Source: Euglena gracilis (Eukaryota > Euglenida > Euglenophyceae > Euglenales). From it: a DNA stretch of 64,000 bases. The translations under genes were made by a program, and so were the position numbers. Every line of letters begins with the position of its first letter. Position 1 is the first letter of the stretch. Shown here piece after piece: positions 1 through 10,700 of this stretch. Below the pieces are notes generated by a model. That model saw only the letters and a list, made by a program, of their open reading frames with translations, was not told the DNA's origin and did no database searches. The stretch covers positions 66,666,257-66,730,256 of the forward strand of contig CP154956.1 in NCBI GenBank assembly GCA_039621445.1. The letters are read 5' to 3'.

Positions 1-174
1 GAGGCACACTACCAGGACATAAGACGAGTGTTGGAGGCACTGCGGGAACACCGCCTGGTCGTGGACAAAAACAAGTGCCGCTTCTTCGTAAGAGAAGCGG
101 AATTCTGTGGCCACATCCTGGGGGGAGGAAAACGGAGGCCAGCACCGGGCAAACTCATGGCGCTGGAGAAGTAG
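1..174 (+). pseudogene. Reverse transcriptase C-terminal end (partial)
   Basis: The frame enters from outside the window and encodes the end of a Ty3/gypsy RT palm/thumb, including the stretch around EFCGHILG that follows the YLGH-type motif in this family. It stops at TAG 172-174, directly after LEK. In relatives this position is a conserved Trp (consensus EKWP), so TGG to TAG is the likely change. The same frame continues after the stop with FLGFTNYY, the usual RT to RNase H connection. Confidence 0.85.
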
Positions 175-2694
175 GAGGAGCCCCGCACCATCACGGCCCT
201 GAGGGGCTTTCTGGGCTTCACCAACTACTACTCCAGCTACGTGAAAGAGTATGCCCGGTATGCAGCCCCCCTGATGGAATTCCTCAAGGTGGGACGTGTG
301 GAAGGGAAAAAAGGCAGCAAAAAACCTGTGAAATTCGGCCAAGTGGAACGGGAGGCCTTCACCGCCCTGAAGCAGGAGCTCCTCCGGGGATTGGAGCTCC
401 ACACCATCAACCCGGACCAGCCATTCATTCTCCGGGTTGATGCGAGCGACAAGGTGGTGGGGGCAGCCCTTGAAAAGTTTTTGGAGCCAACGGAGGGGAT
501 GCCCACAACCGTGGAGGCCACCACACGGAAAACCGTGCCTGTGGCCTTCTGCTCCAGGAAGCTCACGGCTGGGCAGGTGAAGAGCTGGTCTCCGCGAGAG
601 AAGGAGACTTACGCCATCATCCTGGCCCTCCAAAAATGGGCCTCCTACATCGGCCTGCAGTCGGTGTTGGTCCTCACGGACCACAAGTCACTGGAGGCCT
701 GGGCCAAGGAAACCCTGGACACGCCCAGCGGACCTGCGGGAAGGCGGGGACGCTGGCATGAAATGTTCTCCCGGTTTGACCTTCACGTGGTCTACATTCC
801 GGGAAAGGAAAACGTGGTGGCGGATGCCCTCAGCAGATGGGCATATCCTGCCTCCAAGGCATTTGCCGACATCAGCCTCCACGGGAGCGAGGAGGATGAT
901 GAGGCAATGAGGGCCATGATCGAAGAAGAACGGAGGGAAGAGCGAGAATGCGGGACACCGCACGGGGGGGAGGAACTTCACGTGGCGGTAACAACACGCA
1001 GTGGGAGAGACACAGCAGCACAGCACAGATCTGGCCCCAGCCCCACAGAGGGGGAGGGGGCTGAGGATTCAGTGCCAGGGGGCCCTGGCCCTGACCCCAC
1101 AGGGGGGGAGGGGCCTGTGGACGCCCCCTCGGGAGATTCGGGTCCCATCCTCATGGGAGGGGAGGGACCTGGGGTACCTGGGTTGGACACGTGGGAGACA
1201 AGGGGTTCCCCGCGTGCCCATCAGTTTGTGGATGAATTCGGGAATGAACAGCCGGCAGGAGGGGGGAGACCTGAGGAACACCAACCGGGGCGAAGAGTTC
1301 TGAGTGAGGACCTGCAGCCGACCCCTCCCATCAACGATCCCCACGGGGGGGATCTTGGGGAATCCGAGGGGGAACCAATTTCACTTTCTCCAGACACGGG
1401 GGTGCACACCCAGGAGGAGGTGGAGGAGGATCCCTCCATCCCAGTGATGGACAGGGATTGGTCTCGGGCATTCGGGACGTGCCCGGTGTGGGGGCCTGTT
1501 TATGCAAGTGTGCAGGCCCCTGTGGGAGATTGGCCCGAGAGAGTCCGTTTGTACGGGGACAAAATGTACACGGACGGGCTCCTCTGTGTGCCCTCCAGCC
1601 TGATGGGGCTGGTCGTGCGGGCCCACCATGGGGACGCGGGCCACCCAGGTGCCTCAAGGCTATGGCACCAGATGGGGCGGTGGTATAGGTTCGCAGATCC
1701 AAGGGGGGCAGAGAAAATCACCCAAGGCATCCAGCGGCAATGTGAGATCTGCCAAGCCTGTGACCCCTCTCGAGCACCTTTCAAGTGTGCTCTCGAAGCC
1801 ACCCCTGTGCCACCGTTCCTCATGTACAGTGTGGCAGTGGACCTGTTCGCCATGCCTGAGGTGACCCACGAGGGCCAGATGTATGATTATCTGGCCCTGT
1901 GCGTGGACCGTGAGAGTGGGTGGACGGTGGCCACCCCCCACAAGTACAAGGGCCTGAAAGCTGAGGTGGTGGCCAAGTCCATGTTCCGCCATTGGGACAT
2001 GTTCGGGGTGCCCTCCGTGCTGACCTCGGACCGTGGCCCCCACTTTGCCTCGGCTTGGTGGCAAACAATGTGCGCCGCCATGGGGGTGAGGCGTGCCTAC
2101 GGGCAGGCCTACCACCACCAGGCCAACGGTCGGGCAGAGGTGGCAGGCCAACGGGTGATGAACACCCTGTCCAAGCTCATCGCCGACCTGTCGGAGAAGG
2201 AGGCCTCGTGGGTGGTGCTGTTACCCAAGGCCCTCCGACACCTGCACGATGTGCCAGGGGAGTCCGGCTTGTCGCCCTACGAGGTGGTCTTCGGGCGGCA
2301 CCGGCCACTCCAAGGCCTGCCCCACCAGCCCCCACGAGAGGCCGAGGGGGCATCCGACTTCAAGGCACGGATGCGGGCTATGGACGAGAAGGTGGCCTCA
2401 ACCTTGAATGCCTTGCACGCCAAACGGTGGGCTTCCATCAACGCCAAGAGAAGGGACCCACCTCCCCTGGAGGTCGGTGCCAAGGTGTGGTACCGCCCCG
2501 AGACACAGCCGGGCACAGACAAGCTGGCCACCAAGTGGAAAAGGGGGACTGTGGTGGCCCGCCGGGGTCGCCACTCGTATGTGGTGGAGCTAGCCCCGGG
2601 GGCCCGCCAAGAGGCACACCGGAGCCAACTCAAGCTCCACACGGAGGACGAGTTCTCCACCGACCCCCTCCCACTCTTTTATTTCAACGACTAG
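175..2694 (+). CDS. pol: RNase H-integrase polyprotein of Ty3/gypsy element
   Basis: Continuous frame after the TAG at 172. The RNase H domain spans about 420-840, with its acidic residues visible in RVDASD (Asp codon 439), EKETYA (604), LTDHKS (679) and ADALSR (823). An acidic, Gly/Pro-rich linker of about 250 residues follows (about 845-1590) with imperfect GGEGP repeats; this is longer than usual for the family. The integrase zinc finger is H-x4-H (codons 1627, 1642) and C-x2-C (1741, 1750). The catalytic core has Asp 1840, Asp 2029 and Glu 2137, an exact D-35-E spacing. A GPY/F-type C-terminal region follows. All catalytic residues are intact. The first in-frame ATG is at 241, but the protein would normally be made by polyprotein cleavage. 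Confidence 0.92.
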   Translation, partial: EEPRTITALRGFLGFTNYYSSYVKEYARYAAPLMEFLKVGRVEGKKGSKKPVKFGQVEREAFTALKQELLRGLELHTINPDQPFILRVDASDKVVGAALEKFLEPTEGMPTTVEATTRKTVPVAFCSRKLTAGQVKSWSPREKETYAIILALQKWASYIGLQSVLVLTDHKSLEAWAKETLDTPSGPAGRRGRWHEMFSRFDLHVVYIPGKENVVADALSRWAYPASKAFADISLHGSEEDDEAMRAMIEEERREERECGTPHGGEELHVAVTTRSGRDTAAQHRSGPSPTEGEGAEDSVPGGPGPDPTGGEGPVDAPSGDSGPILMGGEGPGVPGLDTWETRGSPRAHQFVDEFGNEQPAGGGRPEEHQPGRRVLSEDLQPTPPINDPHGGDLGESEGEPISLSPDTGVHTQEEVEEDPSIPVMDRDWSRAFGTCPVWGPVYASVQAPVGDWPERVRLYGDKMYTDGLLCVPSSLMGLVVRAHHGDAGHPGASRLWHQMGRWYRFADPRGAEKITQGIQRQCEICQACDPSRAPFKCALEATPVPPFLMYSVAVDLFAMPEVTHEGQMYDYLALCVDRESGWTVATPHKYKGLKAEVVAKSMFRHWDMFGVPSVLTSDRGPHFASAWWQTMCAAMGVRRAYGQAYHHQANGRAEVAGQRVMNTLSKLIADLSEKEASWVVLLPKALRHLHDVPGESGLSPYEVVFGRHRPLQGLPHQPPREAEGASDFKARMRAMDEKVASTLNALHAKRWASINAKRRDPPPLEVGAKVWYRPETQPGTDKLATKWKRGTVVARRGRHSYVVELAPGARQEAHRSQLKLHTEDEFSTDPLPLFYFND

Positions 2695-2958
2695 GCGGCC
2701 CCCCTGGAGGTGGGACCAGATGAGTGGGTGGTGGAGGAGATTGTGGGCAACCGGAACCACCCGGAAACGGGGGTCCCGGAATTTCAGGTGAGGTGGAAAA
2801 ATTGGGATCCGACGGATCTCCAATGGCTGCCATGGTCGGATTTCTTCCCCTCCTACAACGAGGATGTGGTGGATTATTGTGCAGCCAAGGGGATCCCGTT
2901 GGAGGTGGTGGGACTTCTCCGCCCCGGGAGGAGAGGGGGGCGGGGTAAAAGGCAATAG
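2695..2958 (+). CDS. Chromodomain tail of integrase
   Basis: After TAG 2692-2694 the same frame continues and encodes a chromodomain: EWVVEEIVGNR, then FQVRWKNW, then DLQWLPWSDF. In chromoviruses this domain is fused to the integrase C-terminus and targets integration to modified chromatin. Here one in-frame stop separates it from integrase. Either the stop is a disabling mutation or the domain is reached by readthrough. The final stop is TAG 2956-2958. Confidence 0.85.
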   Translation, partial: AAPLEVGPDEWVVEEIVGNRNHPETGVPEFQVRWKNWDPTDLQWLPWSDFFPSYNEDVVDYCAAKGIPLEVVGLLRPGRRGGRGKRQ

Positions 2959-3579
2959 GGGAGGGTTTGGGGTGGAAGCGGGGGGAAGTTGGGTTCAGGG
3001 ACTGTGGTGCTGGCGGAGCACCCTACGTCCCTGGCCCTGATTTGAATTTCACTTGTGTCTTCGCAGGTTCAATTTAAATTTCAATTTCAGATTTCAAACC
3101 CCCGTGACCGCCCCTTGGCTACGGTCGTGGGCCCTGGCCAGAGCTGGGGGCCTGGTGGCCCCTCTCCAGGAAACAAGACGCCCGGGCGGGGCGAGGAGGC
3201 CACATGAGTGCGGGGGGGGGGGGGGGCTCCCATCCCCAAGGGCCCTGTGGGCGCCCACAACCCCCCCCCCCCCCAGGGCTGGCCTCGCCCAACACCCGCG
3301 GCCACAGAGCGCCCTCCAAGGGCGAGCGCCCCCCGGCGCCCACTCGCCGCACGTGCTCAACACCGCACGAAGCGGCACCAGGGCGCCGAGGGGGCCCCGG
3401 GGTCGCTAGGGTCCAAGGGGGCCTCGAGCTCCCGAGTCTCCATTTCTGCCCCCCATACAAAAGGGTTCTGCCCTTCACATCAACATCAAGGGTTCAATGT
3501 CTTTTACGATTTCAGCTTTGAGCTTTGGAGGAGCCCCGGGCCAAGGCGGCCCCGGGGGGGGGGGGCGCCTGACGGCTAA
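2959..3579. other. Non-coding 3' flank of chromovirus
   Basis: No convincing gene. GC-rich sequence with several runs of 8-13 G or C. The open frames here exist on both strands and contain only low-complexity Pro/Gly/Arg. It may contain the 3' untranslated region or LTR of the element, but no matching LTR copy is in the window. Confidence 0.4.
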
Positions 3580-3860
3580 CTACACCCCTCCTCGGCCCAC
3601 CACGCCGGGGGGGGGGGCACCTACCATTTTGATCAATTTTTGATGGTTGGCTGCCCCCTCATCGGCCCACTATGCCGTGCCGAAGGCGGGGGGGGGGGCG
3701 CCTGCCAATTTTTGTCCGATTTTTTTTGCGGTCGCCCACAACCCTCCTCGGCCCACTATGCCGGGGGAGGGGAGGGGGCCTGCCGATTTTCCACCAATTT
3801 TTAAAAAATACACCCCGTCGGCCAATTTTTGGAGTTACCCACGCCGGGGGGGGGGGCAAG
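3580..3860 (+). repeat. Degenerate tandem repeat, unit about 70-90 bp
   Basis: Units share CTCCTCGGCCCAC(C/T)A(C/T)GCCG, then a G run, then a (C/G)CCTGCCAATTTT-like block. Starts are near 3588, 3656 and 3744, with a decayed fourth near 3836. Non-coding. Confidence 0.6.
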
Positions 3861-4538
3861 CGCCAACCCCTGTCCACACCGGAGAGAGCGGGGGGGGGCA
3901 GCCCCCCCTCTCAAGAGGACGGGCCCGGCCAAGGCGGCCCGGCCCACAACGCGGGGGGGGGCAGCCCCGACCCCCTCCATGGGGGGGGGGGCAGCCCCCT
4001 CCTCCAAGGAACGGGCCCCACCCAAGGCGCCTCCCCGGCGCCGCCTCCAGCACGCACCCCTGCCAAGCCCCCGGGGGCCTTTGGCCCCGGGATACCGGGC
4101 AATGCGGGTCGGCCCTGCTGCGTGGGTCAAATGTTTCTTTCCGAACATGCAGGAGCCTTCCACCCCGGGCCAAGCGGGGCCTGCGGGGGGGAATCACAAT
4201 TACACTTTGGCATCGAGTGTTTCGGGGGGGGGGCAGTCCGCCCCTACCCATGGGCCAAGAAGGCTCACGGGACCGGAGGGGGAGCGGAGGGGCCCCAAGC
4301 GGTGCCTCCCCGGGTCACGAGCCCGGAGGCGCCCGTCCCCCTTCTCGCCCCTCCCTCGTAACCCCTCCCCGACAGCACGCGCCACACACGGCACGTGGCG
4401 CCACCGCTTGTGCGTTTCAACAAGAAAAAAAATACAATTTTTTTCAGAGGCGGGAAAGCAAAAGGGGGGGGGGGCGGCACCTCGGACCGGCAAAGGAGTC
4501 GAATTTAAATTGCACGGCAATTTTTTTGAGGAGGGGAG
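3861..4538. other. GC-rich non-coding stretch with G-runs
   Basis: Many runs of 8-10 G separated by Pro/Ala-type low complexity. Open frames are present on both strands, which is expected from composition. No gene supported. Confidence 0.4.
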
Positions 4539-4648
4539 TGTGCGCGGTCCGAGGGTGCCCGCCCCAAGGAGGGGTCCCAAGGGGGCCCAAAGGGGCCACG
4601 AAGGGCCGCAAGGGGGCTCCAAGGCGCCCAAGGGCCTTTTGAGGCCCC
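4539..4648 (+). repeat. 110-bp direct repeat, copy 1
   Basis: Starts TGTGCGCGGTCCGAGGG and ends TTTTGAGGCCCC. A copy with about 90% identity in the same orientation is at 6499-6608. The second copy abuts the LTR/gag segment at 6610, so this may be a terminal piece of that retroelement family. Confidence 0.75.
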
Positions 4649-4654
4649 ACTGGC

Positions 4655-4975
4655 CCCCAAGGGGGCCCCACAGCCCATTTTGACCAAGCCAAGGGAAGGT
4701 AAAGGAGGGGGAAGGTTGAGGGGGCCAACAGGCAACCCCCAAGGGGATGCTCAAGCCCCTCCGTCTTTGCGCAAGCATGCGCACCCCCTTGGTGGGCGCT
4801 TGGGATGGCACAATTCATTAAGAGTTGCACAGAGTATACCAAGTAGCCCCCCCAGCTGTAGCCCCCCTCCAATGGTACATTTTCTGTTCACAGGGCTCTG
4901 TTTACACTCTGTTCACATACTGTCATTTCTGTTCGCCAATTTTGTTGCATTGCAATTCAAGGACAAATCAAGGAA
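4655..4975 (+). repeat. Dispersed repeat, inverted partner at 40.3-40.63 kb
   Basis: The reverse complement of about 40380-40630 matches this stretch in order (for example CCAACAGGCAACCCCCAAGG and CAATTCATTAAGA), with weaker similarity to about 4975. In the right copy it is fused directly to a truncated gag 5' segment, implying an internally deleted element there. Confidence 0.75.
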
Positions 4976-5094
4976 ATACAAATTACAATATCAAGTTCAA
5001 GTCTCATTGACCAAGTATCCAAGTTCATTTGTTGAGGCAAAAGTACGTCATTTTCAACATCGCCATCCTTGCCAACACCCACCCCTACCCCACT

Positions 5095-5215
5095 TTTCCT
5101 CCAAGCGGAAAACCCCCACCAGGTGGGCCCGATGGGCTCAAACTTAAACGATCCTACCGGGTTGCGCCACCAGGGGTCCCTTCACAGGGACCTCAGGAGG
5201 GGCAACCCCTACAAA
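5095..5215 (+). repeat. Dispersed repeat, inverted partner at 35.5-35.6 kb
   Basis: Matches the reverse complement of about 35495-35605 (shared blocks AACGATCCTAC and GCGCCACCAGGGGTCCCTTC). The DIRS element at 35.6-40.2 kb separates this partner from the partner of 4655-4975, so the DIRS element appears to have inserted into a copy of this repeat. Confidence 0.75.
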
Positions 5216-5222
5216 GTGGTGG

Positions 5223-6490
5223 ATGGAAAAACAAGTAAACATCCAAGTCAACTGGGTGCCTTCAAAAGATTGCCTGGCAGACCACATACGCAGATGGGAA
5301 ATGGACATGGGGTATTATTTTTTGGACCCCCAACCTTTTAACTGGTTAGGAAAGCATTTCAGAAATTTAATACAGCTGGGAACAGATTTTTTAGCCTCAC
5401 CAGGCAACAAAAAACTCCCCAGTTTTTTTTTCAGGTGGCCGCACTGGCAGCAGTAAATACGTTACAATGTCCACTGGACAACATGGGGTATCTTTATTCA
5501 AACAGCTGGGAACAGATTTTTTAGCGTCACCATGCAACAAAAAACTCCCCAGTTTTTTTCAGGTCGCACGCACTGGCAGCAGTAAATGCATTAAAACGTC
5601 CACTGTATCTTTTTTCAAACCCCCCGGTCAGTTATTCAACAATTTATTCCCAGGTTGAAATTTTTTCCCCAGACACACGTATTTATGGTCACCTCACTAC
5701 TGATTTTCAGCCACATGGTGGCCCCAGTTTATAAAAATGAAAGTGCCAGGACCCCCTGCCTGAAAATCACCCCCTACAAGGGTATGTTCACCGATTGCAG
5801 GGGGGGGGGAGAAAATGCCACCCCCCAGGTTGCCCCTGTTTTGCATGATTTGCTCAGGCAAATTTTGGAGGGGAAACAAATTAGGAAGCAAACCATTAAC
5901 GATTTCCTGCGGAGAAACCCCAGTTTAAAACGTTATCAGAGTGCTTTTGCACTTCTGTGGGTAGTTTTGGAACAAGTGGGGTGCTACCCCTGAAGCCACC
6001 ACAGACCAAGTGGCTGACGCTTTAATACAATTATTCCAGTTTTCCAAGGCCCAAGCCCGTAATTCATGGTGCTGTGATTCCGATACTTGGGTTTGGCGGG
6101 CTGAGATTCCATACCATGTTGACCCCTAAGAGGCTTTGGAACCAAAATCTGGTGAAGTATTAGGCACTTTGGGATCCCCTCCAAATCCTCCTGGAGCTGG
6201 CAAAGGCGTCTATGCCCACTGATATTTGTACATTGCGTACGCAGCTTATTCTTTGCTCAGAATCCTCTGTTTTTACCGATCCTCAGACTTGGCACAAGTC
6301 AAATGAACCACTTGGGTAGGGCACCCACATCAGGATTAAACGTAAGGGCCAAAAAAATCACCAGTGGGAAGGGCTGTTGTGTCCATTCCCCAATGCCCAC
6401 AATTAAGCCCGTTTCATTTAATTACGTGCTATGTGGATTGCACACGTTTAATCTTCAGACTTGGGGGACCCCATTCTAATTTGATTAAGA
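5223..6490 (+). pseudogene. Decayed tyrosine-recombinase retroelement (RNase H end and recombinase)
   Basis: Translation in broken frames gives pieces typical of DIRS/Ngaro-like elements: VPSKDCLADHIRRW and DFLASPGNKKLPSFF (end of the DIRS-type RNase H region), IRKQTINDFLRRNPS (recombinase core-binding region), and LLRILCFYRSSDLAQVK (recombinase box I with its Arg). Stops and frameshifts occur throughout, and RT is missing. It ends abruptly at about 6490, where the 110-bp repeat begins. The families are recognised by motif only. Confidence 0.6.
5373..5619 (+). repeat. 130-bp tandem duplication inside the decayed recombinase element
   Basis: CAGCTGGGAACAGATTTTTT begins at 5373 and again at 5503. 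Both copies encode LGTDFLASP and KKLPSFF. The second copy is slightly shorter. It is a local duplication after the element lost function. Confidence 0.8.
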
Positions 6491-6498
6491 CCTGCCTT

Positions 6499-6608
6499 TG
6501 TGCGCGGTCCGAGGGGGCCCGCCCCAAGGAGGGGTCCCAAGGGGGCCCAAAGGGGCCACGGATGGCCGCGAGGCGGCTCCAAAGCCCCCAAGGGCGTTTT
6601 GAGGCCCC
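6499..6608 (+). repeat. 110-bp direct repeat, copy 2
   Basis: Second copy of 4539-4648, abutting the start of the gag-element segment at 6610. Confidence 0.75.
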
Positions 6609-6609
6609 C

Positions 6610-7705
6610 AGTGACGACCTTTTGAGGTCGACCGCCGGGCGGCGGAGTTTTTACTCTTTAGCAGGCCTTTTTAAGGGCGGTTTGGCTCTAATTTTAAGGC
6701 TTTCTAAAGATTTCCATTAAAATTCCCTCTCCTAGGGCGCCCATGGTTTGGTTGTGCAAGGAGAGAGATTGAGAGATGCTAGGTATTCCCAAATGGTGAT
6801 TTTGGGTTTATTTAGCACAATTTAAGCTTTTTATGCCTTTTTCCTTTGGTTATAAGGGAAAATGTTGGATTTGGTGAGAGCGCTTGGAAGCGCTTGGAAC
6901 AGATTTTTTTGAGATTGGCGCCTGAATTCCTGGAGTTTTTGCAGGGGTTTGCAAGACTCAATAATGATGGAATTCAGCATAATTTATCAAAATCAAGGGG
7001 GGAAACCTTGATTTTGACCTGGGTTGGTTGATTTTGATGCAATGGGCAAGGATTTGGGATTTGAGAGCGCTTAGGAATCAGCGCACTCAATCCTAAATTT
7101 AACTGCCCATCAAGGGCATCAAAATCATATTTTCTCTCACAGGGTTTTCCTCTTTTTACCCCTTGGCATTGTCAATTGTTGCAATTACAAACAGTTATCA
7201 TTGTGAATTAAAGTGTTGGAATTACAGTTGCAAATGGAACGTCCAATTGAGAACAATCAACCATTTGAAGAAGGTGAGGTTTGTCTTCCCCCCACCTCAT
7301 CTGTGCGAAAAGGGGCAGGGGGGTGGGACTCTTCAACTCAGGCAACCACTGGCCAAATTTCACCCCAAAACCCCCTTTTTGGCCCAGAAACTGTGAGAAA
7401 TGACACCCAGGGGGGGGGTGTTGGCTCTCACTGGTTCAGCTGAGCAGGGAGGGGTTGAAACCCCAAAGGCACCCCTCTTGGAGATCCCAGTGACACCCCC
7501 CTCAGGTCGGGGAGGGTCCACTGGGAAGTTTCTCCTTAGAAATGATGGCCCAGTTTCGGCCACAGGGGGGTGCAGAATGGGAAAAAATTTCCAACACAAG
7601 TCGGCTCGAGGAGCCAAAAAACGATCCTACGCCGGAAACTGGCCCGGGGCGGGGGTTTCCGCTTCACCCCAGTGCTGCCGTGGGACATGGCAGCACGGGT
7701 GTGAA
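6610..7705 (+). repeat. 5' segment of LTR-type retroelement (inverted copy at 40.6-41.9 kb)
   Basis: The reverse complement of 40640-41870 aligns along this whole stretch with only scattered differences. It contains non-coding leader sequence (about 6610-7230) and the start of a gag frame. The two copies lie about 34 kb apart in opposite orientation. The leader could be an LTR or an untranslated region; no second same-strand copy is present to prove an LTR. Confidence 0.85.
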
Positions 7706-10700
7706 GCATGGTAAGCAGAGGTTTTTCCTTCAGCCTTCAGTCAGAAATTTTGGGTTGGAAATCCCTGCTCAGAATGTTTTCTTTGATAATCAGCCAATGG
7801 CCCAATCTCAGATGGCAAATCTGACGATTGGAGTTTCGGGGCACAGGGATTTGGGACCCGAAACCAGTTTGCTGGACTCAGAACCCCCACAAATATGGGA
7901 CAGATGTTGGACTTTCAGGGTGGGGATGGCCAGGTTGTCATTTCCAACCAACCGTGTTTTCCAGAGCCTTTTTCAGTGGTTTTGCCTTTGCAAAATATGG
8001 GGTACGGTTTTGTGCTGCCTGAGTTGCAACCTTTCCCAGACTTTTCATGGGTGCAAAATTTATGGAATCTGCTATTGTTACCCGCTTTTGCATTGCCTTT
8101 GCCTCCAGCTCAACCAGTTTCTTCAACACCAGCCCAAGAGCCGGTGGCACTTTTGCAGTTTTCCCAACCATCCCAGGTAGATGGGCTGGCGAAGGAAACG
8201 GGAAGTGCCTCGGCAGGGCAGGGGGGTGCTAACCCCAGCCCAGTTTTCTTTGAAAAGCAAGCACAGGGCCATGTGCTGGGCTTAAACAATAATAATAACT
8301 GGGACAGCAGCGAACGGGTCAGAGCAGAAGTGGAGGGGGCAGAGGAAAACCCGAAGGACCAGCCCAGTTCCACTTCTACTCGGCGACCCCGAACACCAGC
8401 TTCATCACCAGGTAGTGATGAAGTTCAGCAAAAACGGCTGCACCGTGAGGTTGATCACGGTCAGCCAGCAGCTGCTGCTGCCCCCCAGCCTCCTCATATT
8501 CTCATCGAGGGGGGTGTGGAGGAGGTCCAACACCGAGCCTATGAACGTTCTGAACCCACACCCAGGGGGGGTTCACAAAATCAGGGATTTGAAGACCCCT
8601 GGGGGCAATTTTTACAAAGTAACAGAGACCTCCAGTGGACTGTGCAGCACCTGACGTTTCGGGTTTTGGCTTTGTAAAAAGCCAACAAAGAGTGGGTTCT
8701 GCAGCAGCAGCAGCAGCAACAACCCCCCGCAGTCGACATCCACCTGGTGGAGCACATGGATGCACGAATCGAAGAAACGGCCAGGGCTGACTGCCTGCAG
8801 ATTTTTGAACTTTTTGAGAAAAAATGTGAGGCCCAGGTGCAAATTTCTGTGCAAAAAAGCACAGGCACTTGAACTTTTTGTCGGGCAGGAAAAAAGTTTT
8901 GAGGAAAAACTGGCCCAGCAGTTTTCTTCGAGCCGTGATCAGTTTTTGGCCCCGAGGCAGGAATTTTTACGAATTTTGGACAGCCTGCCACAGGAAATGT
9001 TTAATCAGGTGCAAAATCAGGTGGCTGCCTTACCAATTAAGGATCTCGTGCTTGAAAATTTTCAGCGGTTTGCTGAGAATTTTAAAGCCGCCCAGCCAGC
9101 TCAGGGGGGGGAGGCAGGGTTTGATATAAGGAGGGCGTACATGGTTTAGGTGGGGGGGTGTCCCCCCCACCCCCCCCTCCTCCTGGCCCGCAGGGGGGGG
9201 GTCCGGACCACCCCCCCCCCACCTGCCAGGGGGGTCCGGACCGACCCTCGGGGGGGGTTCCCGGGACCCCCCCCAAAAAAGGGTCAATTTTTTCCTCCGG
9301 CGCTTTGCGCCGAAATTTTTTTGCATTTTTGGCACATTTTTGCCCAAAAAGTGCCCAAAATGGCACTTTTGGTCGTTTTGGGGGGTCAAAAAATTTCGGC
9401 CCGGCGCTTTGCGCCGGGCCGAAATTTGGCCACCCTGACCGCGCACCTGTTTAGGTGGGGGGGGTGTCCCCCCCCCCCCCCCCCCCCCCGGCCCGCAGGG
9501 GGGGGGGGGGTCCGGACCACCCCCCCCCCACCTGTCCTTATATCGAACCCTGGGGGGAGGCAGAAACTCTCCAGGAGCTGGCCGTTGTCGCTGCCAAAAT
9601 CATTGAAGTTCAGGCTGACCTGGTGTCGCTGCGTAGTACGGTACAGGGCCAGGCTCAGCAGCTCCAGCAGTTCGCTGATTATGTTCGTCAGCTGGGTGAA
9701 CAAAATACAGCGATGAATACAGCCCTACATGGTTTTGGTGGGGGTATTCAAAAACTGCACCAGAATATTTCAGATGAAGTAGGGAAACGACACTCAGAAA
9801 TACAAAAACTGCTGACGGTTTGTCAGCAGAATTTTCAGAGTGTTTATCAGCAGATTTTTTCCCAGGAGAAAAAATTTGGTGGGCTGGTGGAGGAATTAAG
9901 GCAGGGACTTGACAAAGTTGGGGGGAACACTTTCGATTTACAGAAAATGCTGCAGGATTTACAAAAAAATGGACCCGTACACCCAACTGCGGAACCGAAA
10001 GGGGTTTTGCAGAAAATTTCTGACATGTGGTGGCTGCGGCAGGGCAGCCAGCAGCCCCTACACCCAGTGGAGCTGCCACAGCCTGGGCAGCAGCTGGCCC
10101 AGCAGCCCGTCGTCCAGCTAGCCCAGCAGCCTGGCCAGCCAGCAGGCCAGCCGCAGCCTGCTCACGGGCTGCCAATGGGGCTGAGCCTGCCGTCGGCTCG
10201 ACAGCAGCAGCCCCTGGGGCAGCCTCAGTCCAGCTCACTGGCCAGCACGGTGCCCAGTGCTGACCCAGCTTTTTCAGATCAGATTATTTGTCATAATAAA
10301 TCTGCAGTTTCAAACATTTCCCCTCCCTTAGTTATTGAGGGGGGATTTGTTTTGGAGGACATGCAAGACACGGCAGGGGTTTCTGCTGTGTCATTGTGTG
10401 TCCCCCCACATGTTTCTGAACCCCCTGCTTTCTCGATTAGGCCCATCGGGACAGGGGGGGCTGCAGCCAACCCAGGTAACGGGTTGGGTTTTCCTTTTAT
10501 TGGTGACCCAGTAGCTTTTGAATTTTTGCAGGGAGGTGCTAAGCCCTATTTTGATGAATCGGGCAGCATTTCCTGGCAAGATTTTGAAGTAGATTGGAAT
10601 CTTTACTGGGATAGGTTGACATCAGGCAAACCGTATTCTGATTTGCAAAAGCTGCAGGTTTTTGAGGCATGTTTAGGACCCAGATTAAGGGAGCAAATCA

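Larger units (their letters stand above)
1..2958 (+). mobile_element. Ty3/gypsy chromovirus, 3' part of pol
   Basis: One reading frame (frame 1) runs from the window edge to 2958 and shows the domain order of Ty3/gypsy chromoviruses: end of reverse transcriptase, RNase H, integrase zinc finger, integrase DDE core, chromodomain. The 5' LTR, gag, protease and most of RT lie outside the window. The frame is cut by two in-frame TAG codons (172-174 and 2692-2694), so this copy is probably dead unless readthrough occurs. No 3' LTR is recognised downstream. A second, related but different chromovirus lies at 43.7-44.8 kb on the minus strand. Confidence 0.93.

Noticed and set aside
172-2958. TAG as a reassigned sense codon
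   Set aside because: TAG also ends the chromodomain frame, the DIRS PHD frame and the plus-strand host gene; two internal TAGs in one dead-looking element are better explained as mutations.
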